DNA from: Woeseia sp.
GTDB lineage: Bacteria > Pseudomonadota > Gammaproteobacteria > Steroidobacterales > Woeseiaceae
DNA length: 23,078 nt
NCBI GenBank assembly: GCA_018701055.1
Contig: JABIUH010000436.1
Location: 1 to 23,078, forward strand
Reading direction: 5' to 3'
A model generated the notes under the pieces. The model was given only the letters and a program-made list of their open reading frames with translations, was not told where the DNA came from and ran no database searches. Made by a program: the position numbers and the translations under genes. This document shows, piece after piece, positions 1-8,974 of this stretch (position 1 is the first letter of the stretch; the number at the start of each line of letters is the position of its first letter).

Positions 1-109
1 ACTCATCCTGATTTTTGATCACGAATTTATCCTCGCGTTTTTATTTTTTGTTGTAAGCCGTCAATAAATCGACTTCGCTTCGCATCACCAGCCTAACACT
101 GCTGACGAC

Positions 110-736
110 TTAATTTTTGAACGACAGCAATACCCGATCCAGTTGCGGGAGTCTTGTCTGCCAGTCTCGGCATTGAACTGATGTTTGACCGCCAATGGTC
201 ACCGCGCCGCGAATTGATCGGCTGAGCGCGTTTGCGTGGAGTCGTTGGTAGTAGGGCATCTCCTGGACGTAGAAAGGTAGAATCTCTTCGAGAGTCAGGT
301 CCGAATTTAGTGTTTCTGCAAAAGAATCGTAGAATTTTCCTACCGCATTGGAGACAGCGTTTTTTCCTGCGAGAAGTTTCGAAGGTTCGATCGTCCAGGT
401 CATGTCTGGTTGCAATAGACATTTGCAGGCGAAGCCCGCGCGCCGCTCTGTCGACCACTCTTGAGGTGCAATCAGACTGAGCGACCATTCTGTATCAATC
501 CAATAAAGATAATTCGGGACATTAATGGCAGGTTTGTACTTGAATTTGGCGGAGAGTATCAACATAGAGGTGAAAAACTCGGCCAGTATCTGACGCTTCG
601 GTTTCGCAACAACACCACGTGGTTCCGTTAGGGCCCAGTCGAGTAAAAATCCATTGAGGCCTTTGCCATCGGAATTGCCACCTGATTTCACCGTAATGGC
701 GTGGTCGCCCGAATGGTATTGCTTTAGTGCTCCCAT
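110..736 (-). CDS. Conserved hypothetical protein, 208 aa
   Basis: A complete ORF starts with ATG at 736, with GGAA six bases upstream as a plausible ribosome site, and ends with TAA at 110-112. No signal peptide or membrane helix is visible, so the product is probably cytoplasmic. I do not recognise the family with confidence. The central part (about residues 65-115), with NYLYW, SLSLIAPQEW and a following DMTWTI, resembles the pattern of DUF2452-type proteins (YLY, then S-I/L-I-x-P-x-EW, then a W-T strand). That is a memory-based resemblance, and the rest of the protein does not obviously fit. It lies 89 bp downstream of the acyltransferase on the same strand and might be co-transcribed. 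The function is unknown. Confidence 0.7.
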   Translation of the reverse strand: MGALKQYHSGDHAITVKSGGNSDGKGLNGFLLDWALTEPRGVVAKPKRQILAEFFTSMLILSAKFKYKPAINVPNYLYWIDTEWSLSLIAPQEWSTERRAGFACKCLLQPDMTWTIEPSKLLAGKNAVSNAVGKFYDSFAETLNSDLTLEEILPFYVQEMPYYQRLHANALSRSIRGAVTIGGQTSVQCRDWQTRLPQLDRVLLSFKN

Positions 737-825
737 AGCGCTTCCGGCAAGTGGATCGTATTGGCAGTAATGGGTTTATGTTCACGAATTGGCCGGTCAC
801 ATAAACTGATTGCGGAACAATTAGT

Positions 826-2898
826 CTACTGCAGGCGTTTGTTAGCCTTTATTCTGATTGACGAAGTGTCTGCCGTCTTTTGAAAAAACGTTGGACCGAT
901 CCGTAGACGTTCGAGCCGTTCCGACACCTGCGATTTTTGCGTCGTAACAAATGTTGCGGTCAGGTGGCGACGATCTCTAAATATGGTCGTTCCATTTAGA
1001 TCCTGGGCCGCGCAGCGCTTATCCGGACAGACCAGGTCATTCAGGTCCAATAGATCGACATTGCTGAAGTTGCTCTGCGCGGTCGCCAGATAGCCAGAGA
1101 CGGCCTCGCTGGTGTCATCCATTTGTTTTTCTTCGCACTCGCGCTCGCTGTTATCGAGTCGGAATGAAAACCGATATGGCGATTGCAGGCAACTGGGGCC
1201 ATCAAAACTAAGCGCCGGTGTGCCAGGGATGAGCACGATTTGCTTAGCTGCATCGCTTAGTTTTTTCAGTATTCGTGCCGTACCTTGGCTCCATTGGTCT
1301 GCCGTAAATGCATAACTCGAAGCACTACCGACAAACACAACGTCGGGATTATTGATGGAGATGTACTCAAGCGCCGCATTTCGCCATGTAGTGCAAACAG
1401 TGTACGGGCCGCCAACGCCAGCGTAGACGTACTCCTCATCGACCATGGCACAGGCAGACTTTGTCAATACAATAAACCGCCAGTTGGGGGCAGCGTAAAT
1501 CTCGAGTAAGAGAGGGAGCCATTGAGTACCAATGCTGTCGCCAAGAAATACAGCTGTGTGTTCAGCGTTGTCGTTTCCAATGAAACAGGGTTCAAGGTCG
1601 GCGCTGTGATACCAGGTGTCGCAGCGTTTATCGGCGGCATAGATGTCAGACCTGTCGAGGCGCGGTTTGTAATTACCCAGTTCAGTACTCACAAATTGCT
1701 CCGCGACGAATGTCGATTTCAGGCTGTGTCCTGCGCTAAACGCAATGCCTATTACCAGAGCGGACAACAGCATAGTGTAAGCCGGCGTCGCACCGCTGAA
1801 TTTCCCTTTCCACCAGGGACGTTCTACGAACGTATAACTGAGCATCGCGAGTAACATCGATACCAACAATAGCGCCAGCAACTCGCTCACGCTGTCGGTC
1901 ATTCCGTAGGCACCGCCAAACAACAGCACGGGCCAATGCCAGAGATATAATGAGTAAGAGTGATCGCCTAACCAAACGAATGGTTTGCTAACAAGTACGT
2001 TTCTTGACAGCGACGAGTGATCCGGACCTCCGGCAAGAATAACCAACGCGGCACCGACTGATGGAAATAAAGCGTAAAAGCTCGGATAGGTAAGCTTCGG
2101 GCTCAGAAAAATCGCGCTGCCGACGATGAGTAAAATTCCCGTTGGTGCTAACGGTAACTTCAATATTTTTGACGCCGCGAGTGATGGATTTTCTAACTGC
2201 GACGCATCGAATTCATGACCATAAACGAAGACGATTGCACCTAAGGCGAATTGCCAGCCTCGGGCAGGCATCATGTAAAAGCCTAGCAATGGACTAAACA
2301 AAGCCCAATGCAGGCACAACGCCAAACTAATCACCAATACTGATGCAAATATGGTGAGTAGTAGTTTTCTGTGTCTCCCCGGTTCGGTGCTTGAGCCCAC
2401 GAAAACAAATGTGAGCGCGATTAGTCCCGGCCATACGACATAGAACTGTTCTTCAACACCCAGCGACCAGGTATGCAGAAATAAATCCCTGGCCTGCAGC
2501 GCTGAAAAATAGTCGAATTCTGAGAGTGCGAAGAAAAAGTTACTGGTCCAGGTTGCAGAGAACGCAAATGATCCAGTTTGCATACGCACTTCATAAGCTG
2601 ACAGTAGTGAAAGTGCCAGTGCCATCACGATGACCAACATCGCAATCATCGCGGGAAGCAGTCGGCGGAGACGGCGCGCGAGAAATCGTCCGTAGTGCAG
2701 TCGGCCGGTCGACAACCGTTCTTGTAGCAATAAACCGCTGATCAAGTAGCCGGATAACACAAAAAACACGTCCACACCGACAAATCCGCCAGCGAATCCC
2801 GGCACTTCAGCATGAGCCAGGAAAACTATCGCTATCGCAATCGCTCTGAGACCCTGAATGTCGAGACGATAGGGGAGTGTCTTTGGCGATTGCTGCAT
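826..2898 (-). CDS. OafA/YrhL-type membrane acyltransferase with C-terminal SGNH domain
   Basis: This 690-residue protein has the classic layout of an acyltransferase-3 plus SGNH fusion, a family that O-acetylates lipopolysaccharide, capsule or other surface glycans. The N-terminus carries LDIQGLRAIAI and the conserved His29, then FFVLSGYLISG, followed by about ten hydrophobic helices to roughly residue 400. The C-terminal periplasmic SGNH esterase-like part has GDS (Ser455) and a DRRH motif (Asp642, His645), so the catalytic residues look intact. I chose ATG at 2898 because GAGGT lies just upstream and it gives the usual family N-terminus. The frame stays open to 3123, but those 75 codons look non-coding. 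It is divergent from the flippase-like gene, with about 180 bp between them. The acceptor glycan cannot be told from sequence. Confidence 0.92.
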   Translation of the reverse strand: MQQSPKTLPYRLDIQGLRAIAIAIVFLAHAEVPGFAGGFVGVDVFFVLSGYLISGLLLQERLSTGRLHYGRFLARRLRRLLPAMIAMLVIVMALALSLLSAYEVRMQTGSFAFSATWTSNFFFALSEFDYFSALQARDLFLHTWSLGVEEQFYVVWPGLIALTFVFVGSSTEPGRHRKLLLTIFASVLVISLALCLHWALFSPLLGFYMMPARGWQFALGAIVFVYGHEFDASQLENPSLAASKILKLPLAPTGILLIVGSAIFLSPKLTYPSFYALFPSVGAALVILAGGPDHSSLSRNVLVSKPFVWLGDHSYSLYLWHWPVLLFGGAYGMTDSVSELLALLLVSMLLAMLSYTFVERPWWKGKFSGATPAYTMLLSALVIGIAFSAGHSLKSTFVAEQFVSTELGNYKPRLDRSDIYAADKRCDTWYHSADLEPCFIGNDNAEHTAVFLGDSIGTQWLPLLLEIYAAPNWRFIVLTKSACAMVDEEYVYAGVGGPYTVCTTWRNAALEYISINNPDVVFVGSASSYAFTADQWSQGTARILKKLSDAAKQIVLIPGTPALSFDGPSCLQSPYRFSFRLDNSERECEEKQMDDTSEAVSGYLATAQSNFSNVDLLDLNDLVCPDKRCAAQDLNGTTIFRDRRHLTATFVTTQKSQVSERLERLRIGPTFFQKTADTSSIRIKANKRLQ

Positions 2899-3082
2899 CG
2901 TTACCTCAAGCGAGTGTTTGGCAGTTCCTGAGTCACGCATGTTATGACAATTCGAACGGTACCACTGCCAGTAGTGTAGTTCTGTGACGTATTTGACACA
3001 GATTTGCGCTAACTTGCCTCGATCGATTGTGTAATGATCAAGCGCCCGCGCAGGTCGGGTTTGCATAGAAGGGAACAGGCCA

Positions 3083-4045
3083 CTGTCCGATACAACTGAT
3101 CGTTCCGAGTCGCTGTTATCCAAGATATACGGCGTCGTTCGCGTTGTCTTGGTGATTGCGATCGTTGCTTACTTGGTCTGGCGAATTTACGGCAATCGTG
3201 CTGCGTTGGAATCACTTACCCTGCAATGGGATTTGCTAAGTCTGGCGGGTGCATTAGTGTCGTGTATTCTCGCCTATCAGTGCCTGTTACTAGGATGGGT
3301 GATGTTGCTGCGAAGGGCCGGTTATTACGAGGCTCGCTATCTCGGCGTTTACGCGAGGATCTGGTGGAGTTCCTACCTGTACCGATATATTCCCGGCAAA
3401 ATACTCCTGATCGTTGAGCGTGCGCGGATGGGATCGAACGTTGGCATACCTGCGTCTGCAGGTGCCGCACTGACGATTATTGAGACTTTGCTTTCGATTT
3501 TGGCAGGCAGTGCAGTATCGTTGCTGGCGATTGCATACTACGCAGCAGTCGATAAAACACTGGTCATTGGTGTTCTTACGCTGGTCGTCGGATTTATATT
3601 TATATTTCCTTGGGCATATCGCGTTTTTTGCCGCGTTCCTTTCATCAATGAAAAATACCCTGAGCTAAAGACCGTCGCGCTTCGCACTCAGGATGTGCTG
3701 ATCGTGGTGTTGCCCTATATTTTTTACTACCTCCTGTTGGGAGTTTCGTTCTTTCTAATTACTAAAAACCTACAGTTGTTTGGTTGGTCCGATCTGGCTG
3801 GGTTGTGTGGGATATACGCGCTGTCTCACGTTATCAGTCTCGTCGCGTTGTTAGCACCTGCCGGGTTGGGCGTTCGAGAAGGTGCGTTCGCCGTTCAGCT
3901 TGGTCGACTTGTGCCACCGGGTGTCTCTGAATTGCTCGCGATTGGAGCGCGAGTATGGTTCACCATCGTTGAGTTGCTGTGCTATTTTTGCGTCGCGCTG
4001 TTCTGCCCAGCATTGCCGACTGAGAATCGAACCGATCGAACTTGA
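3083..4045 (+). CDS. Flippase-like / LPG-synthase-TM family membrane protein
   Basis: This polytopic inner-membrane protein has about eight hydrophobic helices and an APAGLGVREGAF motif near the C-terminus, typical of the lysylphosphatidylglycerol-synthase TM (UPF0104, flippase-like) superfamily. Members occur with polyprenyl-linked glycan and glycolipid pathways, but their precise reaction is unsettled. The start is uncertain. TTG at 3149 would cut the first helix in half. The frame is open upstream and encodes a sensible N-terminus (MSDTTDRSESLL, then basic residues and a full helix) if translation begins at CTG 3083, with GAAGGG nine bases before it. No ATG, GTG or TTG exists between the upstream stop (3035-3037) and 3149. 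It is convergent with the GT2 gene, 43 bp away. The family call is firm and the start tentative. Confidence 0.8.
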   Translation: MSDTTDRSESLLSKIYGVVRVVLVIAIVAYLVWRIYGNRAALESLTLQWDLLSLAGALVSCILAYQCLLLGWVMLLRRAGYYEARYLGVYARIWWSSYLYRYIPGKILLIVERARMGSNVGIPASAGAALTIIETLLSILAGSAVSLLAIAYYAAVDKTLVIGVLTLVVGFIFIFPWAYRVFCRVPFINEKYPELKTVALRTQDVLIVVLPYIFYYLLLGVSFFLITKNLQLFGWSDLAGLCGIYALSHVISLVALLAPAGLGVREGAFAVQLGRLVPPGVSELLAIGARVWFTIVELLCYFCVALFCPALPTENRTDRT

Positions 4046-4088
4046 TCATCAGGTAACAATGCATCGGAACACATCGGGCAATGAACGT

Positions 4089-5123
4089 TTAATGATCCGT
4101 TAGCTTGCCTATCGACATGGAACTGTCCGCAAGGCTATCTCTTCCTTCGAGGCGAGAACGCTTCAGTTGATACAGAATCTCTTCCTGATTTAGGCGCATC
4201 CGTACCAACATGTCGCCGATCAAGCCAGTAATAAGAGTTGTGAATCCAAAAAAGCTAAAAGACCCGCCAACAAAACCCGCCCAAATATGTGGGGAAAAAG
4301 CGCCCGTCTCTAAATAGTGCATACCAAGAAAACCGAGAAGCGCGACTCCAACCACGAGGAAAACGCTCGCAATTGCGAAAAACAACTTAAATGGTTTGTA
4401 CGAAATGAAGGCTCGAAACATGATCGCCAAAGACCTTATGGCGTATCGCGGAATACTCGACGCCACTCTGGATTCTCCAAATTCACGAACGCCACGAACG
4501 CTTACCGGTATCTCGAGAATCGTTAATTTTTTGAAAATAAGGTCAAGAAAAGACTCTTGTGTATAAGTGAAGCGGCCAAAAAGATTCATGCGTAATAGTG
4601 TTTCTTTAGAGAAAGCACGGAACCCGCAAGACACATCTTTGAAGTTTTCACCGGAAAGCAGCCTTACGATGAAAGCGACACTTCGATTTCCCCAGCGTTT
4701 AACTAGCGGCATCTCGGGCGTAAGACTTCGATCGAGAAACCGTGAGGCAGTCACCATGTCGGCCTGATTGCTGATGACCGGTCCGATCAATAATGGAATA
4801 TCGGCGGGGTCAAATTGCCCATCACCGTCGATATGCACCATGATGTCAGCGCCTTTGGACAATGCGACTCGAACGGCATCACGAAACGTCGCTCCCAGTC
4901 CTTGATTTGTCTTGCTACTAACGACTTCAGCGCCTGCATCGCGGGCCCGATCGGCTGTAGCATCTGTCGATCCGTCGTCAAACACGACTACCTCGACTCT
5001 ACCAATGCCCTTGATTTCCCGGGGTATATCTCTGACAACTCGCGCGACCGTCTGTTCTTCATTCAGACAAGGCACGGCGACAAGCAATAAGGGTCGTTGA
5101 TTGTCTGGGCGAGTGGCGTTCAC
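4089..5123 (-). CDS. Family 2 glycosyltransferase, DPM1/polyprenyl-phosphate sugar synthase-like
   Basis: The product has 344 residues with a GT-A domain at the N-terminus: VAVPCLNEE near residue 15, the nucleotide-binding VVFDDGSTDAT (Asp49-Asp50) and the metal-binding DGDGQFDP (Asp99, Asp101). Two hydrophobic segments follow at about 247-270 and 283-304, as in polyprenyl-phosphate glucosyl- or mannosyltransferases such as GtrB. Such enzymes move a sugar from a nucleotide donor to undecaprenyl or dolichyl phosphate on the cytoplasmic side. The start is GTG at 5123 with GGGAG upstream. It lies 47 bp downstream of the TMTC-like gene on the same strand, probably one transcript. That pairing suggests it supplies a lipid-linked sugar to that membrane transferase (inference). 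The sugar is unknown. Confidence 0.92.
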   Translation of the reverse strand: MNATRPDNQRPLLLVAVPCLNEEQTVARVVRDIPREIKGIGRVEVVVFDDGSTDATADRARDAGAEVVSSKTNQGLGATFRDAVRVALSKGADIMVHIDGDGQFDPADIPLLIGPVISNQADMVTASRFLDRSLTPEMPLVKRWGNRSVAFIVRLLSGENFKDVSCGFRAFSKETLLRMNLFGRFTYTQESFLDLIFKKLTILEIPVSVRGVREFGESRVASSIPRYAIRSLAIMFRAFISYKPFKLFFAIASVFLVVGVALLGFLGMHYLETGAFSPHIWAGFVGGSFSFFGFTTLITGLIGDMLVRMRLNQEEILYQLKRSRLEGRDSLADSSMSIGKLTDH

Positions 5124-5170
5124 GCTGGCGGCTCCCTGGTTTCCTTTTTTGGTCTACGCGTCATTTCACT

Positions 5171-7303
5171 TTAGCTGCCGGATGACTCGAGCAAGCGTTG
5201 CCGCAGACTCTTTTCAATTCGTTGTACTGAATATAGATGATCATGCATATTATCGAGCTCCATTTCCGGCAGGCGCTGCAATAATTGTTCGGCGGCAGAA
5301 ATTCGTCCCATGCGCAGCAGTAAGTCAGCCGTCCCCACATGGACTGCCGCGTCTCCCGGCATTGACGAAGCCGCCTCGTAATATACGCTAAGCGATTTTT
5401 CGAGCTGGCTGCGGTTACTGTATGCATTCGCGACCCGAATATATAGTATTTTCGCCATCTCCTTGCGTTGAATTCGCGTTGTTTTCTCCAATTCAAATGC
5501 GCGCGTTAGGATGGCGTGTGCTTCATCGGGGCGGCCACTGTTTATCAGCGTGCCAGCTGCTCGATAAAGATATACGGCATCGTCTGTGGACAACTCATGT
5601 GCGGCAAGTAATGCTTCGGCGGCAGCTTCGTTATCACCAGCTGCTTCTAGCATTGCCGCTTTGGTTGTTAAGAGCGATCTTGTCTCTGCAGCTGAACGAG
5701 CGTGCGACCCCAGCAAATGATCAAGCAACGACAGCAGAGAATTGCTTGAAGCTCGGCAGCGTCCGCTGGTGACTTCAGCGACCAGGGACTGGGCGCTGGA
5801 CGTTGCGTGTGCGCGGACGATTCCACCACGTATCTGACTGATCTTCGCTATATCGCTGTCGTCAATTCTTTGAAACTGCCGGCAATCGAGAAATAATTCA
5901 TGTACCGCCGGGCCTAAGCCGGGACCGACTTTGTCAAGAAACTGGCGGGAATTTTCGAAATCTCCTGATGACGCGTAAACGTTCGAAAACGTTAGGTTGA
6001 GTCGTGGGGACTCGGGATGGGCGTAATACGCGAAATCGTACAGACTGGCCGGCGACGACCATGTTAGTGAGCGTTGCCATGTGAGAAATGAGAACCCACT
6101 TAGACAGACTGCTATGACGACAACCATCGCTTTGTTTTTGTTCTCGAGTATGAGCGCACCAATCGACACTGCAGCGATTAGAATGCCAAGAGATCCAAAG
6201 TAGTTGCGATGTTCGAACATGATTTCTAAAGCAAAGATAGACGATTCGAGCAAATGAGAGGCGAAGAACAAGAAGATGCCGAATGCGTAGAGCGGCGATT
6301 TGTGTCGTAAAAGAAAAGCACTCATTATGAGCGAGATCGAAACCAGCGCGGACAACAGCGTTGAAATTGGATTAAGCAACCCAGAGGACAGAGTAATGTC
6401 GTCGTGAAAAAATCCCATTTTGCTTTGCACGGGCAGAAGTATTTGATCAAGGTAGATTACGATGACTCGAAATTGTGTAAGGATCCGCTCAAGAATTGAA
6501 AAGTCGCGAACTGCGTAACTCTCTAGCACTACACTGGAGAAATTTGCCACCACGTATATTGCGGCGGAGATGTAACCAGCCACTAGCGCACCATGTAATA
6601 TTTTGATTTGCCGTGTGGCTGAATTTTGTCCGCGGAATTGCAAAACGAAAAATTCGACCACCGAGCAATAAACTGGAAACAACAACGCACTTTCTTTGCT
6701 AAAAACAGCGAGCGGAAAGAATGCTCCAAATCCTAATCCGATGATTGCCCAACCCTGGATTATTGACTCTTGTTGTACGAGCCGACCTTTTACGTAGCAT
6801 ACAAGGCCGGCGAGAACGAACAACGTCGATAATTCTGTCATTCGCTGCACTGTATAAAGAACAGTGCTGACGTGGAGAGGGTGTAATAACCATAGGCCTG
6901 CGACTACGACCCCGATCAACCAGGGGTTTGCCGTACCCCGTCTCGGGAGCGCGTCTGCCAACAGCGCCGTTAACCAGGCAACCAGCAGGCCGCTAATCAA
7001 ATGCAACATGAGATTGTCGTATTTCCACCACCAGATATCCGGACCATGCGTGATGGCGCTGCCAATAAAGCTGGCCATCGCGACCGGCCGGCCAAGTGGG
7101 CCGCTGGTACTGATAACGTGATTATTAAAGACGGCTGCCGGGTTGTTGGCTCCCTGCGCAATTAGCCCCTCTAGCTGCGGAAAGTCGTCCAGTAGCAGTG
7201 GGCCAGGCAATCCCGGGAAGTAGACCAGCATCGTCAGGATAAGCACTGCGCCAATGCCCACCAACGTCAGGATCTGGTTTTTGTCGAATTTCAATTTATT
7301 CAC
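5171..7303 (-). CDS. TMTC-like GT-C membrane protein with C-terminal TPR repeats
   Basis: About 710 residues. The N-terminal 430 are highly hydrophobic with many helices. A first extracytoplasmic loop carries LLLDDFPQL, whose Asp39-Asp40 pair matches the acidic motif of GT-C transferases. LHPLHV (His141, His144), QRMTELSTLF and SKESALLFP (from Ser202) follow. This order matches the TMTC protein O-mannosyltransferase family and its bacterial homologues. The C-terminal 250 residues are soluble, alanine-rich and TPR-like, probably periplasmic. GTG at 7303 gives a short basic N-terminus before the first helix. The frame is open to a TTG at 7360, and neither start has a clear ribosome site. It is followed by the GT2 gene. 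Its likely role is transfer of a polyprenyl-linked sugar to a protein or glycan, and the acceptor is unknown. Confidence 0.82.
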   Translation of the reverse strand: MNKLKFDKNQILTLVGIGAVLILTMLVYFPGLPGPLLLDDFPQLEGLIAQGANNPAAVFNNHVISTSGPLGRPVAMASFIGSAITHGPDIWWWKYDNLMLHLISGLLVAWLTALLADALPRRGTANPWLIGVVVAGLWLLHPLHVSTVLYTVQRMTELSTLFVLAGLVCYVKGRLVQQESIIQGWAIIGLGFGAFFPLAVFSKESALLFPVYCSVVEFFVLQFRGQNSATRQIKILHGALVAGYISAAIYVVANFSSVVLESYAVRDFSILERILTQFRVIVIYLDQILLPVQSKMGFFHDDITLSSGLLNPISTLLSALVSISLIMSAFLLRHKSPLYAFGIFLFFASHLLESSIFALEIMFEHRNYFGSLGILIAAVSIGALILENKNKAMVVVIAVCLSGFSFLTWQRSLTWSSPASLYDFAYYAHPESPRLNLTFSNVYASSGDFENSRQFLDKVGPGLGPAVHELFLDCRQFQRIDDSDIAKISQIRGGIVRAHATSSAQSLVAEVTSGRCRASSNSLLSLLDHLLGSHARSAAETRSLLTTKAAMLEAAGDNEAAAEALLAAHELSTDDAVYLYRAAGTLINSGRPDEAHAILTRAFELEKTTRIQRKEMAKILYIRVANAYSNRSQLEKSLSVYYEAASSMPGDAAVHVGTADLLLRMGRISAAEQLLQRLPEMELDNMHDHLYSVQRIEKSLRQRLLESSGS

Positions 7304-7662
7304 TGCACAGAGACGGTGTCGCAATGAGTTCTGCGATCGTAGGATCTGATTTTGACTCAATATCCAATTCGGCTCAGGCTCTTCGGCGGGACAATGATTG
7401 GTAAGCGTGGAACGCTAGCCGATTTAGAAGGGGGTGTCACGGACGCCATAGGCAAGATTGTCGCTCATGCAATACAAGGTAACGTTGGTCAGCAACCAGG
7501 GTCACGATGCTCTCGCGCTAAGCGTGAGGACAAACGACCCTGAATGTGCGAACTATTGCAGTATCAATAGCCAGATAACGTCCGATTTGACGCCGTCGCG
7601 GTAGCGGCTAATAATCTTCGGCACGAACAATTCGAAAAACAGTAAGCGAAGGGGATAAAGGC
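7304..7662. other. Intergenic region between divergent genes
   Basis: No convincing gene is seen in this 359-base stretch between the TMTC-like gene and the molybdoenzyme gene. The first part could encode a 19-residue extension of the former if the TTG at 7360 is used. A short imperfect hairpin lies at 7510-7528 (CTCTCGC, loop GCTAA, GCGTGAG). It has no T-run and is not called as a terminator. Promoters for both genes should be here, but no strong consensus pair was identified. Confidence 0.5.
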
Positions 7663-8829
7663 ATGTCTAAAGAAAGCGAAACAAGTCGTCGGGAAGTCTT
7701 GAAATCGGGGCTCGCTCTTGGGGGCGTAGCGGCGACTGTCGGCATGCCTTTTTGGTCGAAACTGGCCCTGGCGCAGGGCGAAATACTCGTGCCGTTCAGC
7801 GATGTCCCCGAGGGCTTCGCCGCGAATCCGGTAACACCCGGTGGTTTTCATTTTCTCGACACTCGGCATATCGATTCTTTCTATACGCCCAATGACGATT
7901 TCTACATCGTGCAGCACTACAACCAACCGGAAATTTCTGCGGACGATTATCGGTTACGCATAACCGGCCTGGTGGATCAACCGCTCGAATTCACGCTCGC
8001 CCAGCTGCAGAGCATGAAGAAGGTCGAGATCGACGCCGGCTTCGAGTGCGGCGGCAACCGACGTGACATGTTTCATGGGCTGATCGGCAACGCGAAGTGG
8101 GGCGGTGTTCGTCTTACCGACTTGCTTGGAGATGCCGGGGTTCAAGATGCAGGCATAGAGGTTGTTTTCTACGGTGCGGACAAGGGTACAGAAAATATTC
8201 GTAACATCGATGTCGAACAAGCATTTGGGCGAAGCATGCATATTGACGACGCGCATAGCGACGACATCATTGTTGCTTACGAAATGAACGGAGTGGCCCT
8301 ACCTTATTACCACGGCGCGCCTGTTCGTCTAATTGTGCCGGGTTGGTACGGCATTGCGAACGTAAAATGGCTGGAATACATTCACGTTCAGGATCGACGT
8401 TACATGGGGCGTTTCATGGCGCGGGATTACGTGACATTGAGCAAGATTGATGTCGGCGGTGTCGAACGCTGGGATGAGCGCTCGGTCACGAGGATCCAGC
8501 TTAAGTCGTCGATCATTCGTGTGACGAATCGTGATGGCGGTCATCGGGTTACTGGTTTTGTTTTAAACGACGGGACGGCGCTGAAGTCGATTGAGATCAA
8601 AATTGACGATGGTGCCTGGCAGAAAGCAAAAATCGATTCGGAATCAACGCAATACTCCTGGAAGCTGTTTCATCTCGATTGGGACAATGCAGCACCTGGC
8701 GAGCATACGCTTACCTCACGGGTCACCGACGTCAACGGGCAGGTCCAGGCAACGATGGATCAGATGCCGGAGAAGCCGTCGCGTTGGGAAAACTACGCAC
8801 AATTTTCAAGAACGGTGACAATCTCGTAG
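7663..8829 (+). CDS. Sulfite oxidase-like molybdopterin enzyme with Tat signal
   Basis: A 388-residue exported oxidoreductase. The N-terminus has a twin-arginine signal (TSRREVLKSG, residues 7-16), then a hydrophobic stretch and a probable cleavage site near LALAQG, so it is folded with its cofactor and sent to the periplasm. The oxidoreductase molybdopterin-binding domain follows, with the molybdenum-ligand cysteine in GFECGGNRR (Cys129). HGAPVRLIVPGWYG near residue 231 is also typical of sulfite oxidase/SorA folds. The last 110 residues form the Ig-like dimerisation domain. It has no haem domain, so electrons should go to a separate carrier. No cytochrome subunit gene is adjacent on the same strand. 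AAGG lies five bases before the ATG. The substrate may be sulfite or another small compound. Confidence 0.92.
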   Translation: MSKESETSRREVLKSGLALGGVAATVGMPFWSKLALAQGEILVPFSDVPEGFAANPVTPGGFHFLDTRHIDSFYTPNDDFYIVQHYNQPEISADDYRLRITGLVDQPLEFTLAQLQSMKKVEIDAGFECGGNRRDMFHGLIGNAKWGGVRLTDLLGDAGVQDAGIEVVFYGADKGTENIRNIDVEQAFGRSMHIDDAHSDDIIVAYEMNGVALPYYHGAPVRLIVPGWYGIANVKWLEYIHVQDRRYMGRFMARDYVTLSKIDVGGVERWDERSVTRIQLKSSIIRVTNRDGGHRVTGFVLNDGTALKSIEIKIDDGAWQKAKIDSESTQYSWKLFHLDWDNAAPGEHTLTSRVTDVNGQVQATMDQMPEKPSRWENYAQFSRTVTIS

Positions 8830-8918
8830 GTACGGTATTTCAAAGTATTTTTATTGTCGATTTGACCAAACGTCATAATGTCAATAAGCGATTCTGACTA
8901 TATTAAGAATGAATAAGT

Positions 8919-8956
8919 GAAAATCCGGAGCGGGGCATGCCGCGCCCCGGATTTTC
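8919..8956. terminator. Bidirectional rho-independent terminator
   Basis: A long near-perfect inverted repeat: GAAAATCC on the left pairs with GGATTTTC on the right, and the inner GC-rich arms GGGGC and GCCCC pair around a short loop with one bulge. The A-run on one side and the T-run on the other let it work on both strands. It lies between the convergent molybdoenzyme and CxxCH-protein genes, exactly where a shared terminator is expected. Confidence 0.88.
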
Positions 8957-8974
8957 AACAAGCCCTGCATGATA

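Noticed and set aside
2899..3123. A 75-residue N-terminal extension of the acyltransferase.
   Set aside because: The ATG at 2898 has a good GAGGT site and the family N-terminus. The extension lies over the divergent promoter region and the start of the flippase-like gene.
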